Shown here in pieces: positions 1 through 10,417 of a DNA stretch of 64,000 bases; within the stretch, counting starts at the first letter, position 1; the number at the start of each line of letters is the position of its first letter. The notes under the pieces were generated by a model. That model saw only the letters and a program-made list of their open reading frames with translations, searched no databases and was not told where the DNA came from. Position numbers and translations under genes: made by a program. Origin of the DNA: Rhododendron vialii (Eukaryota; Streptophyta; Magnoliopsida; Ericales; Ericaceae); NCBI RefSeq assembly GCF_030253575.1, contig NC_080568.1, forward strand, positions 8,047,501-8,111,500. The letters are read 5' to 3'.

Positions 1-1097
1 GTGTACCATCCAAGATTCCCTTCCTTGTCTAGACAAGATAGTTACAGTTGGCAATTTCGTATATCGTCAACTAAGTTGTATGTGTGAGCGGGGTATCTGA
101 GGTAAAATCTCTCTTCTTTTTGGTACAGTTTTGGGACAAAAATGTGTGACGGTGACAGCTTCAAAAAAAGAGTTCATACCAAGTGGGTTCTGGGGTGTTT
201 GCTCATAGTTATATAACAGTATAGATAGATATCACTATACTCGCTTTAGAGAACTGAGTGACAAAATTACCCATCTGTTAGTCTGCTGTCATTGACCAAA
301 CGGAAACTGCTGTTGGCATCAAAGGAGTCCCGTTAAATGCCTACTTTTGTCCCTAGTACCGGTCATTCATTATACACAATACATTTCTAGAAAATAGTTT
401 GGACTGGTGGCGACTAATTCCGACGACAACGGTACTCTTAAAAAAGAGGGATGCAGTGGAGGGAAGCTTTAGTAAGCTTAAGATTTAAGTTTCTTGACAA
501 AGCGATCGTCATACGTAAACAAGGTGATCGAGCTTGTGGGAGTTAAAGCTTATCTTCCTTTGCTCAAACAATTTCAAGGATCTTTGGCCTACATTTTTAA
601 CGGAGACCAATGCATCCTTGGGTAGTGCGAACATATATAGTTTGATTGACTGTTTGAAGCTTGTCCATGTGTTTGGTCCATAAAGTTTATCTAAACAACT
701 TTTTGGGCCAACCTTTTGACTATGATCTTATGAAAATCAACTTTAAATAAATTAGTAATTAATGTCTGCATCGAAACCCAGATCTGGATCCCTATCTGCC
801 TTAATCCTCCATTTTTAGATTTGAGGTGTCCCCCCTTATAGATATGCACTTGGACCTGTATCCGTTTAATATAGCGCTAATCGTGCCTTTTGCAACCGCG
901 ACAGGAAACAACCATTGTATAGGCAGCTCAAAATAAACTATCATAAGTTGGAAAATGACTATCGTCAGTTAGATGAAGTTTTCTTATAGCTTCTGGTATT
1001 GGAAAGTATTATCATAAGCTAAGCTGAGGAATTACTGGTGTGCAAAGGTAGTTATATGTATTTTTATTCATTTGAAGTGGCCTCTCTGGAGCATCTC
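1..1097. other. No clear gene; probably intron or upstream part of the SWIB gene
   Basis: I see no convincing coding exon here. The stretch is AT-rich with stops in all frames. It lies upstream of the recognisable SWIB exons and probably holds introns of that gene, with short exons I cannot define by eye. An open segment over roughly the first 85 bases followed by GTAAAATC could be an exon remnant, but I do not recognise its translation. Confidence 0.3.
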
Positions 1098-1381
1098 TTT
1101 GTTCTTTTGCTTCAATGCCTCTTGAGTCTTAAGTTTGCATTATCAATGAACTCTTGTGACTTATTCAATCACTTTTGTTTCTCTATCATAGTATCATATT
1201 GCCAAATATTTCAGAAGATGATTTTTGTACTTCAATTGTTTACTTATCCATTTGTTCTTTTGCTTCAATGCCTTTTGAGTTTGCATCAGCAATGAACTCT
1301 TGTGACTTATTTAATCATTTTTGTTTCTCTATCATATTGCCAAATAGTTCAAAAGATGATTTTTGTACTTCGATTGTTAAC
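1098..1381. repeat. Imperfect tandem duplication (~153-bp unit, two copies)
   Basis: Copy one runs about 1098-1250 and copy two about 1251-1381. Both start TTTGTTCTTTTGCTTC and share the order of blocks ATGAACTCTTGTGACTTATT, TTGTTTCTCTATCATA and GATGATTTTTGTACTT. The copies differ by small indels and substitutions, so the duplication is not recent. It sits just upstream of the SWIB exons, probably in an intron. Confidence 0.8.
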
Positions 1382-1438
1382 TAATCCTATTGATGTTACT
1401 CGTACCAAGTGATTTGCCAAAAATGTCTTGCCGGCCAG

Positions 1439-2141
1439 GAGAAACAGACAAAAGTGATAATTACAGGAAGCGTAAGGAAGAGTTTGCAGAAGGTGACAAT
1501 TGTGATTAATTTATTTCAAATGCTGTTTGTTTTTGTAGTTCTATTGCTGGATATATTTTTACTTTTATACTTGTTCCTAACATCTTTCAGCAATTCGGAG
1601 ATCAAAAATTCCGGTTCCAATATCTGAGGCTCTCATGGAGTTCTTTGGTATTAAGGAAAACTGGATGCTCGAGCATGAAGCTATGGTTGGAGTATGGGAC
1701 TACAGTCTAGATAAAGGTTTAGTGGTAAGTGATTGTTTCATTAGCATATGTATTACTTGTTTTAGTTAATGCCTGGTTGTTGGTTTTTAAGTCAGTATGT
1801 CATCTTTCTTTTTTGCTTTGTTTTTGTTTTCGTGTCTCTGTTCAATTGCGGTGCACTTAATTGGAGTATGGTCCAACTAAGGTGTGTGTATGAAACTGAA
1901 AATGGTACCAATGAGATCAGTGTAACTCTCTTCTGTGGTTCTTTTCCCCATAGAATGTCATTGAGCAGTCTTTCAGTGTTCTTTTCTTGTTTCTTTGTAG
2001 GCTACTGATGAAGATGAAGATATCGGTAGAGTCTATTGTGATGAGAAGCTGAAAAAACTCTTCAAGGTCGACACCTTCCATGGACTCGAGTTGTCGTTAC
2101 ATGTAGTTAAGCATCTACTGAAGAGAGCACTGGAAGATTGA
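1439..2141 (+). CDS. SWIB/MDM2-domain protein, C-terminal part (5' incomplete)
   Basis: SWIB domains occur in BAF60-type chromatin-remodelling subunits and in small plant nuclear or plastid proteins. I read two firm exons, 1591-1724 and 2001-2141 (stop TGA at 2139-2141), and a tentative one at 1439-1492 rich in Lys, Arg and Glu. Introns are GT..AG and phases agree: the tentative exon ends one base into a codon that 1591 completes. The translation carries SWIB hallmarks: ISEALMEFFG, then VWDYSLDKGL, then CDEKLKKLFKVDTF, ending about 20 residues later. This resembles the last SWIB copy of plant DEK_C/SWIB proteins, which end at the same place. The usual W-x-Y-I is W-D-Y-S, so the helix has drifted. 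The N-terminal part (other SWIB or DEK_C domains) is not visible; the gene may be truncated by the window edge or degenerate. An in-frame ATG at 1423 precedes the tentative exon. Fairly sure of family, unsure of gene structure. Confidence 0.6.
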
Positions 2142-3026
2142 TGAGGACCCCTCCCCACCGTCTTAGATGTGACTTAGAAATTTCTGTAATGCATAGTTGG
2201 TGTAAGTAATTCTCCTTGATAGCACTTTTCCCCCCTGACAGTTTGTTGTTTATAAATCTGGGAGCCACAAGGATGGTGATGTTTATGTAGGTTTCGTGAA
2301 TTTACACCGTACATGTAGAGTTGTTGCTAACTTGGCCACATGGGGAAAATTGGTGGTTAGATTGTGGCCTATGAAGCATGGACACGTCTAGATGTGGTAA
2401 CCGGTTTTGCCTGTGTTGAACACAGGCATGTGTCAGACTATATCTAATTTGCTAGAGACAATCTGATTGTTTTATTCTCTTATGAATCTACAACAGGTAC
2501 CTATGACTTTATACAAGGGGAAATGGGGAAGAATCCAAATGGTGCATGCATGGGTTCATGGGTATTTAATCCAAAGCCCCAATCTGCCTTTGCCTTCGGT
2601 TCTCAAGAAATCTCTACTACAGCCAATGAAACAAAAATGGGCCACCGTGACCGAGTGTCTGGCCATGGAAACGAAGGGGCTCTTAAAGCTTTGACCAGAA
2701 GTAGATTGATTTTCAATAGGAATAAAATTCGAAGTATCAAATAGTGAAACTTATGTGGTTCTTTTCCCAAAAAAAAATTGATTTTCAATAGGAATAAAAT
2801 TCGAAGTGTTAAATAGTGAAACTTACGTGGTTCTTTTCCCTAAAAAATAATTTGGCGGTGTTAATTTTTTCAAAAGCCCTAACAAATTTTAAAACCCCTA
2901 ATCGCAACCACCCATTCCTCCTCCAAGGTATTGGGCCTCCCCTTCTTCTCCAGCACCCGCTCTGTGTGCATATTTAAGAGAGGGAGAGAAAGAGGGGTAC
3001 GGTACCTCTAGTAGAGCTTCTGTAGC
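2142..3026. other. Downstream of the SWIB gene: likely 3' UTR, then no gene seen
   Basis: The first few hundred bases are probably 3' UTR of the SWIB gene. Beyond that there are only short chance frames. The tandem duplication at 2705-2848 is listed separately, and a purine-rich (GA) tract begins near 2970. Confidence 0.4.
2705..2848. repeat. 72-bp tandem duplication
   Basis: The block starting ATTGATTTTCAATAGGAATA at 2705 recurs at 2777 with the same following text (AAAATTCGAAGT, AAATAGTGAAACTTA, GTGGTTCTTTTCCC). Only a few substitutions separate the copies. Confidence 0.85.
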
Positions 3027-3233
3027 AAGAGAGAGAGGAGGGGATTCTACCACGTCAATGGAAGCAAAGCGGAGGTGAGGTGACTAGAGGTGTCAAATGG
3101 GCTAGGCCGGAATGAGCAAGGCATAGGCAACAAGAGAGAGAGGGGGGGGGACTCTACCACGTCAATGGAAGCAAAGCGAAGGTGAGGTGACTAGAGGTGT
3201 CAAATGGGCTAGGCCGGAATGAGCAAGGCATAG
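3027..3233. repeat. Tandem duplication of the hAT left end and its flank (107-bp period)
   Basis: The segment CTACCACGTCAATGG through ATGAGCAAGGCATAG occurs at 3047 and again at 3154. It contains the target-site sequence GAGGTGAC and the first 40 or so bases of the hAT element, so the element's left terminus is present twice (3085 and 3192). It could be a local duplication made after insertion or a failed transposition event. Confidence 0.8.
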
Positions 3234-5716
3234 ACACGAAACGACACGTTTAGCGTTGACATGGCACGGCACGGCACAAACACTAAGGTGGGCTGGGTTG
3301 GGCCATCGTTTTAGAGCCCATAGCACGGGTACAACACAGTGCACGGTACGGACACGTATAAGAGCACTACACAAAGGTGATTTTTTTTATTTTTAAAAAA
3401 AATATTAGTGAGAAACATCAACAAAAAATATACGCCAATTGTGAAATGTATAACATATATAAATATTATAGTATATTACATGCTTCCCTCATCATTTTCT
3501 CGCACGGCATCTTTATACCCGCTTTTGGCACCAAGCATCGGGGCCGGCATTGAAAGACCATTTAATTAATTAAATTGGGCCATCATATGGGCTACTATGG
3601 ACTGAAAATTTATGGGCCACGGTATTCAATTAGTCTTGGGCCTAGCTATTCAGAATCGAGTACGGCCCATTCAGAATCGAGTACGGCCCAAGGTGTATGG
3701 ATGGATTGAATTAATACAGCCCGTGATCCGTAAGTTGGTATGGATTGTGGATAAAGGACCACGAAATGGGGGAGTTTTTTTTGTCAACATTGTATATATC
3801 AGCGAGGGTTAGTGGGGGGAAGCAAAAGAGAGTCCAGAGACTATCCATAGTCCTAGCCCCCATAGCCCTGCCGCCGGTGGAATTCGAAGCTTGGTCACCA
3901 CTGGGGGTGGGAGATGAGCAACCAACTTCACTAGAAGTCGTTCTCGAAATGGGGGAGTTAAGTTATGGCTGAAGTAGTTATTCCCCTCCAATTATTTTGA
4001 AGGCCATTTGACTAGTGTTCTCTGCAAGTGGGGTGGAAGTACAGTTGGCGTCTCCCTTATACTCCCGTGCACATAGACAGGGTTCGATTCCCGTAAACAC
4101 CCATCCCCTCCCAAAATTCCCCTAGCATAGAGCCATAGAGTATGTGAGGTTTAACGAATACCAAAAAAAAAAGAGAGACTATTGTTCCCCATTTACCACG
4201 GAAAAAGGGAGTGGGGTGGTTACAAGCTTCAACCATTTGCACCATGACCATCAAACCTGGACCGGTGCAGTTTTGCCTATAAATATTAATTTTGAACCCG
4301 AAAAACGGGTTCAGCACCACATAATCCCGACGCTTCAACCAACACACAAACTTTCCAGCAAAGTTTGATACTGTATATTTTACTTTCAATTCATACCAAG
4401 GGCCTTGCACTTTTTATCTTTGGTCCTCGCACCAACTTGTAATCATCAACTCTTTTAACCCGTTAATGGAGTTTGATTAGTTTTCTATGGAACGGGGGAG
4501 TGTGCTGCGCAACTCTGTGCTGTGCAGCTCCGTGTTGTGCGGCCGTCGGCGCGGCCTTGCCGGTATTGGTCCGACGATCGGAGATGTCCACTGCGTAGAG
4601 CTCGTCAAATACTACAAGTTTACCAAAAATCAACCCGATCAAATATCGTTAAGTACTTCATCGGAATACATAAAACTTGAAAAAAAATATGAATCCTAAT
4701 GGATACAAAACACTGGATCAAAACTGATGAATACATGTAACTTGAAAAAAAAATGAATCCTAATGGATACAATACACTGGATCAAAACCGCTGAATCCAT
4801 TCTTTTTGAATTATATGTGTTCCGATGAGACACTTAACGATATTTGATCGGGTTGATTTTTGGTACACTTATAGTATTTGACGAGCTCTACGCAAAGGAC
4901 GTCTCCGATCGTCGGACCGATGCCGGCAAGGCGGCGCCGGCGGCCGCACAACACGTAGTTGCGCAGCACATTCCCTCGGTTCATTTTGTATCTTTGCTTT
5001 TGTTCTTTCTTTTTCTATATGGTTGGGAAATAGTTAAGTCCGCTCTATTGTGGCAACCCACGAACCAACTTGTGACTTTCCCTTTTAAGTCACACAATCA
5101 CTCTACGCTTAGAAATTAGATTCATGGCATTAACCATTCAACCTTGGCACGCCCACAAACAATCAATAAATTAATGCCTACAAGCGCGCTCATGCCTTAC
5201 TCAAAGTCCCCGTGTCAAAAACAGGAGTTTTCACACGTACGTTCAATAAAAACAACAGATATCCCCTTTCAAAAAAGAAAATACACAAACAGTTGTCGTG
5301 CACTCTTATACGGTTCTAGTACTTATATGGTTCTCTTTCTACAGTTTACCTCCAATTTCATTCATTTTATTGCAAAGTTTAATTATCAATAAAATGTTTT
5401 GTGTTTTTTTGAACTAAATGTGTAAATTAATTATCAATTTATACGGTACTTTTTTCCAATTGTAAAATAAGTAATGGACTTTTTGTTGAAGTACTTTTAG
5501 CTTCACAAGGCCCAAATGTATCCGGACACGAAAATCGGCAGGGCGCAACACGGATTGTGGTGGGCCATGTGGCAGGCTGGGTCGAGGATATTCTGAAATA
5601 GCACAGCATGGCACGACACGATCACTAAATGGACCGGCACAACATGACACGGAGCACACTAGACACGACCGCACAAGAATAATGGACCGGCATGGCACGG
5701 CCATTCGACACCTCTA
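3192..5716. mobile_element. Non-autonomous hAT-type DNA transposon (~2.5 kb)
   Basis: Terminal inverted repeats read TAGAGGTGTCAAATGG at 3192 and, on the other strand, TAGAGGTGTCGAATGG ending at 5716: 15 of 16 match. Flanking 8-bp direct repeats are GAGGTGAC (3184-3191) and GAGGCGAC (5717-5724), 7 of 8. An 8-bp target duplication with a TAG.GGTG-type end is the hAT signature. Sub-terminal GGCACGGCAC-like and GGGC motifs occur near both ends, as in many hAT elements. No transposase-like frame is present, so it depends on a transposase encoded elsewhere. A foldback element (4494-4977) is nested inside. Confidence 0.8.
4494..4977. mobile_element. Foldback (long inverted repeat) element nested in the hAT element
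   Basis: Two arms of about 190 bases are inverted copies: the left arm has GTGCTGCGCAAC and CCGACGATCGGAGA, and the right arm carries their complements (GTTGCGCAGCAC, TCTCCGATCGTCGG). The centre holds a tandem pair of a ~67-bp unit containing ATGAATCCTAATGGATACAA. No coding capacity. The superfamily is not clear; a Mutator-like foldback is possible because the arms are long, but I cannot fix a target duplication. Confidence 0.75.
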
Positions 5717-5724
5717 GAGGCGAC

Positions 5725-7511
5725 CGAGTTGCTCTTGACAACCTGCCGTGGAGGAGATAGAGAGGCTGTGTAATAGCAGAGGTTGGTGTTGTGGTGATTG
5801 AAGCGTAAGGAGATACAGAGAGTTGAGAGACCACCAAAAATTTTGGGCTTTCAAAATAGTTTCAATAGGTTTAGTGAGAGAGAGAGCAAGAGGAGTTGAG
5901 TTTTGTTCATCCTCTACTTAAGAAGGTGAACATTACATTCTTTTTTATTGGTTGAAATTGTGTGAGAAGGGGGAGAGGGGCAGCTTGAACCAATGGCTGA
6001 GATTAAATAAGATGATCCAATGGCGGTTTAGGACACATAGGGGCATAGATGCCCCCAAATGCAAAAAAGCTATGTGCAAAGCAAGCTGTGCACAGCAGCA
6101 GTTTTCTCTTTTCGGGTCGCACAAAGATGATCGGAGCCGCTCATTTTGTTCAAAATATGTCCTTTAAGGTCTCTGTAAAAAATGAGCTTCGTTCGATATC
6201 GTTAGAGGCTTTAACAAAACATCCAAAATCACTTTAGAATTTAGCCTAAATTCTGAAGAAAATCAAATTAGATCGGAAAAAAAAAAATGACAGACGTTCT
6301 CAAAACTAGAATGGAAGAAGAATTCGGAGGTACTCGCCGTTGAGAACGCCGGTGATCGGTCGCCGGCGAAGGTGCCGTAGAGAATTGCAGAATCGAGGAA
6401 TCTCTCTCTCCCTCTTAAAAAAAAGAGAGAGAGGAAAACAATTGCACCCATTTGGTGCAACATATTTTCCTTCTCCCTTTACTAGCTAAATGGCAGAAAA
6501 TGGGTAAAATATTTTATCAAAAAACATTTTTCGTTTAAACGAACAAATGGGGCCTAAATCTACACTCTACAGTCACTTGCTCAGAAATGGAATTTTCATA
6601 GTTTCGGTCTCTCTCTAGACACCTACTAGCTATATCCCATTGCTGATCACAAAATATTTTATTATAAAATATTTTACGTCGAAACAAATAGAAAAAAGAA
6701 GAGAAAAAATGAAACGGAAAAAAAGATGAGAAGTGGAGCCCTAAAAAATTAGGAATACTTAACCAGTGGGATTCTTCAGTCCTCGGTTGGATGATCTAAG
6801 CCAAATACCACGCAACTCGGCCGCGGATCGACTTCCCTCTGGGCAAACGTTTCTATTTCTTCTTGAAGCCCCATCTGCAAGTATTTTCCCCCCTCTTTGA
6901 TGGTATCAATTCAATTTTCGAATGAAAATATAGGAGTAGAAAAGAGGAGACATAAATGTGGGATGTTGTGAAGAGAAGAGAAGAGATGGGAAGAGTAGAC
7001 ACATTAGAGCATGTACATCAGTTATGAGAAAAAATGACTATGAACAGTACATTTTACCTATTCATTCTCATCGAAAATTCCATCCCACTTGCAACAGCCT
7101 CTCTACTTTACCCCATCCCAAACCGGCAAAAAATATTATAATAGATACAAATAATATTATAATATTATAGTAGAGAAAAGGAACCAGTGAGAATAAGAGA
7201 GTGGGAGGAAGATGAGAGAAACAAATAATATTATAATAGATACATTGTGAGCAGTAGCTCGTTATATACACCGAGCATTTTTTGTGAAGGAAAAATTTGC
7301 CGAAGATGGTGTGGTGCAGCCTGTTTTTGTGTCCTAAATTAGCTAAAATACCTAAAAGTGTTCATTTGACTACTCTTGTGTACATGCCCTTAGTATGGGT
7401 ACCGTCTGTCTCTTTAGCTTGTAGTAGGCGTTGGAACGGGTTCCACTTGTATGTGAGAGGGATGTGACTGAGATGTGCCACACTCGATATGCCTCTAGCA
7501 TTTTTGTTTAG
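5725..7511. other. No gene seen; fragments of small repeats
   Basis: I find no exon that I can support. Around 6110-6240 there is a degenerate half of a MITE with GATCGGAGCCGCTCATTTTG and AAAAAATGAGCTTCGTTCGA motifs. Near 6480-6555 an AT-rich segment ends AACGAACAAATGGGGCC, which resembles the end of a DNA transposon. Purine-rich GAGA tracts occur at 5870-5900 and 6415-6435. Confidence 0.4.
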
Positions 7512-7668
7512 TAGATCAAAAATGATACTCACACAACAATTCAAATACAACAACTTACACAACTCTCACATGCATGTGGGCTCCACACACACTACTATAT
7601 GTGAGCCCCACATATATGTGAGAAGTTGCGTAAGTTGTTGTGATTGTTGTATGAGTAGCATCTTTGTT
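7512..7668. mobile_element. Small foldback MITE
   Basis: The left half reads ACTCACACAACAATTC...ACAACTTACACAACTCTCACAT; the right half is its imperfect reverse complement (ATGTGAGAAGTTGCGTAAGTTGTTG...TGTTGTATGAGTAG). The whole is about 155 bp with no coding capacity. The target duplication is not clear. Confidence 0.65.
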
Positions 7669-7744
7669 AATAGATAAGGTGTAATTTCAATAGTCAATAA
7701 TGTATTGCCACGTATAGAACTTCTTTTTTAGATAGCAGGCGTGG

Positions 7745-7977
7745 GTGGGTGTTCCGCTTTATCAAAAAAAAGAGAAGGAACTTTTAGAAAAAGAAAGTAA
7801 TTTAAAATTATGTATTTACGCAAATAATTTTCTTACTAATATGAATCTTATTAGATCTTATTGAGATCTTTTAAACGGTGCAAAAAAATTTAAAAATTAT
7901 TATTTTTTTATCATATTTGAGCTTGAAATTACCTTTTTTTTGAAAAATAATATTTAAAAAAAAAGCGGAACGAGGCC
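7745..7977. mobile_element. MITE with GTTCCGCTTT-type ends (PIF/hAT-like, family shared with 48776-49017)
   Basis: The left end has GTTCCGCTTTATCAAAA and the right end, on the other strand, GGCCTCGTTCCGCTTTTTTT. The interior block with AGATCTTATTGAGATCTTTT and a poly-A/T tract also appears in the element at 48776-49017, so these are two members of one family. The boundary on the left is uncertain. Confidence 0.5.
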
Positions 7978-10417
7978 TATATATGGAAATTGTTGGGTCG
8001 GGTTTTATCAGGTCGAATTTCATATAACTCGGCATCCAACCGAAACTATAACTATTGGGTTTTACTTCAAACAGATTTCGGCCGTGTATCAGGGCAAAAT
8101 TGACCACGGATCATCGGGTCGGACAGGGGCGGTCAGTTTGGACGGGCAAATTCGGTTTCTGCTCACCCCTACTCACAATGCAGTAGACTTTTATTGATCA
8201 GAGTTTTTGTGGACCCTACACTTGCGAAATAGTTCCAGCAACTCTCTAAGACAATAACGGGAGAGGATCTATTTCCGTTAACCAAAGCTACATAGCGAAA
8301 TTCAGAGATGAGATCTTGGAGGAAACTAAACAGAATGCATTGGAAAATGCCCTATCTGTTTAGTTTCATCCAATTCTCATATACTGCTTGCACAACCTTA
8401 TACTATATGTTGTTTCTGCTTTACTTCCACTCATTCGATATCTCGTCATAGTGAAAGTTAAAGATGAGATATTGGAGGAAACTAAACAGAATGCATGAAA
8501 AAATGTCGTATCTATTTAATTCCCTCCAATTCTCACATACAGCATGTGCAACCTTTTACTATGTGTTTATGCTTTCCATCCACCCATGCGAAAAGAGGCT
8601 ACTGCACACTTCCCATTTGGCACTACCAGTTTTAGTGGGCCGATTCACGAGTCCTGTGGGGAGCAGAAAAAAACATGAAAATCCCATGATCACAATTCAA
8701 AAAAAGAAAAAAGAAAAAGAAGAGTTACAAGCCTCAAAATTTCTCAACAAGCACCACCTGCATGCTCACAAAACAGATGGGTCTCCTTTTGGTCTCTCTC
8801 AGCGACAATTGGGTGAATAATGTCCTTTAAAATGATTGGTTTAGGGAACATATCCCTTGTGTGTGGGCCCCTCTTGGGCTTACTTCAATAATCGAAACCA
8901 CTCATTTCTTAAAAGATCATCGAGAACATCAATAACGCAAGAATCTTATCGATTTGATATTATTCAACTCATTATTGCAGTGATTTTATGTTGAGATAAA
9001 TGGTTTCTATCTGGTGTGCCAATATATTTTTGTTTCAAGATAAGTGTGTTTCGAATTCTTATTGATTGATATCTAATTAAAAGACTCTCTCTTCATTTTT
9101 ATGTCATGGTTAATGCTCTTGGCGAACGCTAAAAATTAAAGATTTCCGATCATTCGAAGAAACGGTCCAGTCCCTGAAAGCATATGTTTCCCTTCGTTGA
9201 AGTGGTGGAGCAAGTATCAACAAATTATACCGTTTTAACAACATTTATATGTAAATGTTCACTCACCTAATGCCTTGGTCAGTGGTAGCAGCCTCACTAA
9301 TTCCTGATAAATTGTCCAATAATGCTAGGCTGCTAGCAGTCTCACTATTGAATGATAAATTGTTCAACAATCCCTTAGAATGTTCTATAGATGCTATGAT
9401 GACTATATTTGTACACCACACAAGGTTATATGCTTCATGCGATGCATTAGAGTAACATGGAGAAACTCAAAATATAGTCACCAACTATAATTACCGTGAT
9501 ATTACTCTGAATTGAGTTTCCAAGGTGCAATATGGATCGATCATTACCACAAAGCTGACTAGTTGAGAAAGTAAAGAGAGAGGACCATTTAACTGTCTTC
9601 CTAACAACTGCCCAATGGGAGATACTCATGTAATGCCAAAAAAATCGCGAATCTTAACATAGTTTGCACAGATCCCAATACAAATTTATAATACATGTTT
9701 CACGAATACTATGCACTTTTGCTGCATTATGCACTGCCATAAAAACAGTAGGCACTTTCCATGCATAAACTGTTTGGAAAGTAGTTAAGAAAGCCTCTTC
9801 ACATCAGCAACCAATAAAGAAGCCATTACATTTGCTTGAAAAACCAGAAGTATCTACTAATTCATAGACCAAAACCTGAGTGAGAAGATGTACAAGTATC
9901 AGAGGAGATGCTCCGTATTATGAATCCCTTGATTGCTGCATTTTCAGTGTAATGTGTGGCAGCCTGAACATAGTTAAAGCCTACAGTTGATTATGTAGAA
10001 CCCAACTGTTACCATTAGGGTTCAATCAGCCACAACCACAAAAGAACCTTTACACGATCGACAAAACTAGGAGAAAATCAGAACTAACATTGCCTTTATT
10101 TCATATGCCAATGGTGAATTGTTCACATACTCATCCAAGATCATGTCAGCTGCCAACTGCAGTCATAAGGACGCTTGGAACTTCACATATGATCTTCACT
10201 GCAATCATTCATCCCACAGTCAATTTCGAAAATCTAAAGAGCAAGTTTGAACACCACAAGCAAATAGGATCACTGCATCTTTTCTGAGGCTTTTAATGCG
10301 TCAATCTTTGGAATGAATAAATTAAGAGGGGAGAAGAGAGAAGGCATGACAGGAAAAAGAAAGGAAAGGAAAGAGAGGGCATTGTTCGCCTTACCTGGAA
10401 TTAACACCTACAGAATT
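7978..10417. other. No coding sequence seen; includes 3' UTR of the DUF616 gene
   Basis: The end at 8160-8170 (GCTCACCCCTA) looks like one terminus of a hAT element without a partner. From about 9640 up to 10417 the sequence is probably 3' UTR of the minus-strand DUF616 gene; CCAG|GTAAGG on the minus strand near 10394 suggests an intron in that UTR. A short tandem duplication (AATTGTCCAATAATGC / AATTGTTCAACAATCC) lies around 9285-9390. Confidence 0.4.
8300..8570. repeat. Diverged direct repeat (~158-bp period)
   Basis: Blocks GAGGAAACTAAACAGAATGCAT and CCAATTCTCATATAC/CCAATTCTCACATAC appear at about 8315-8395 and again at about 8474-8550. The copies differ at many positions, so this is an old local duplication. 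Confidence 0.7.

Noticed and set aside
1-84. Possible exon at the left edge followed by GTAAAATC
   Set aside because: I do not recognise the translation and a stop lies in the most open frame, so I cannot support it.
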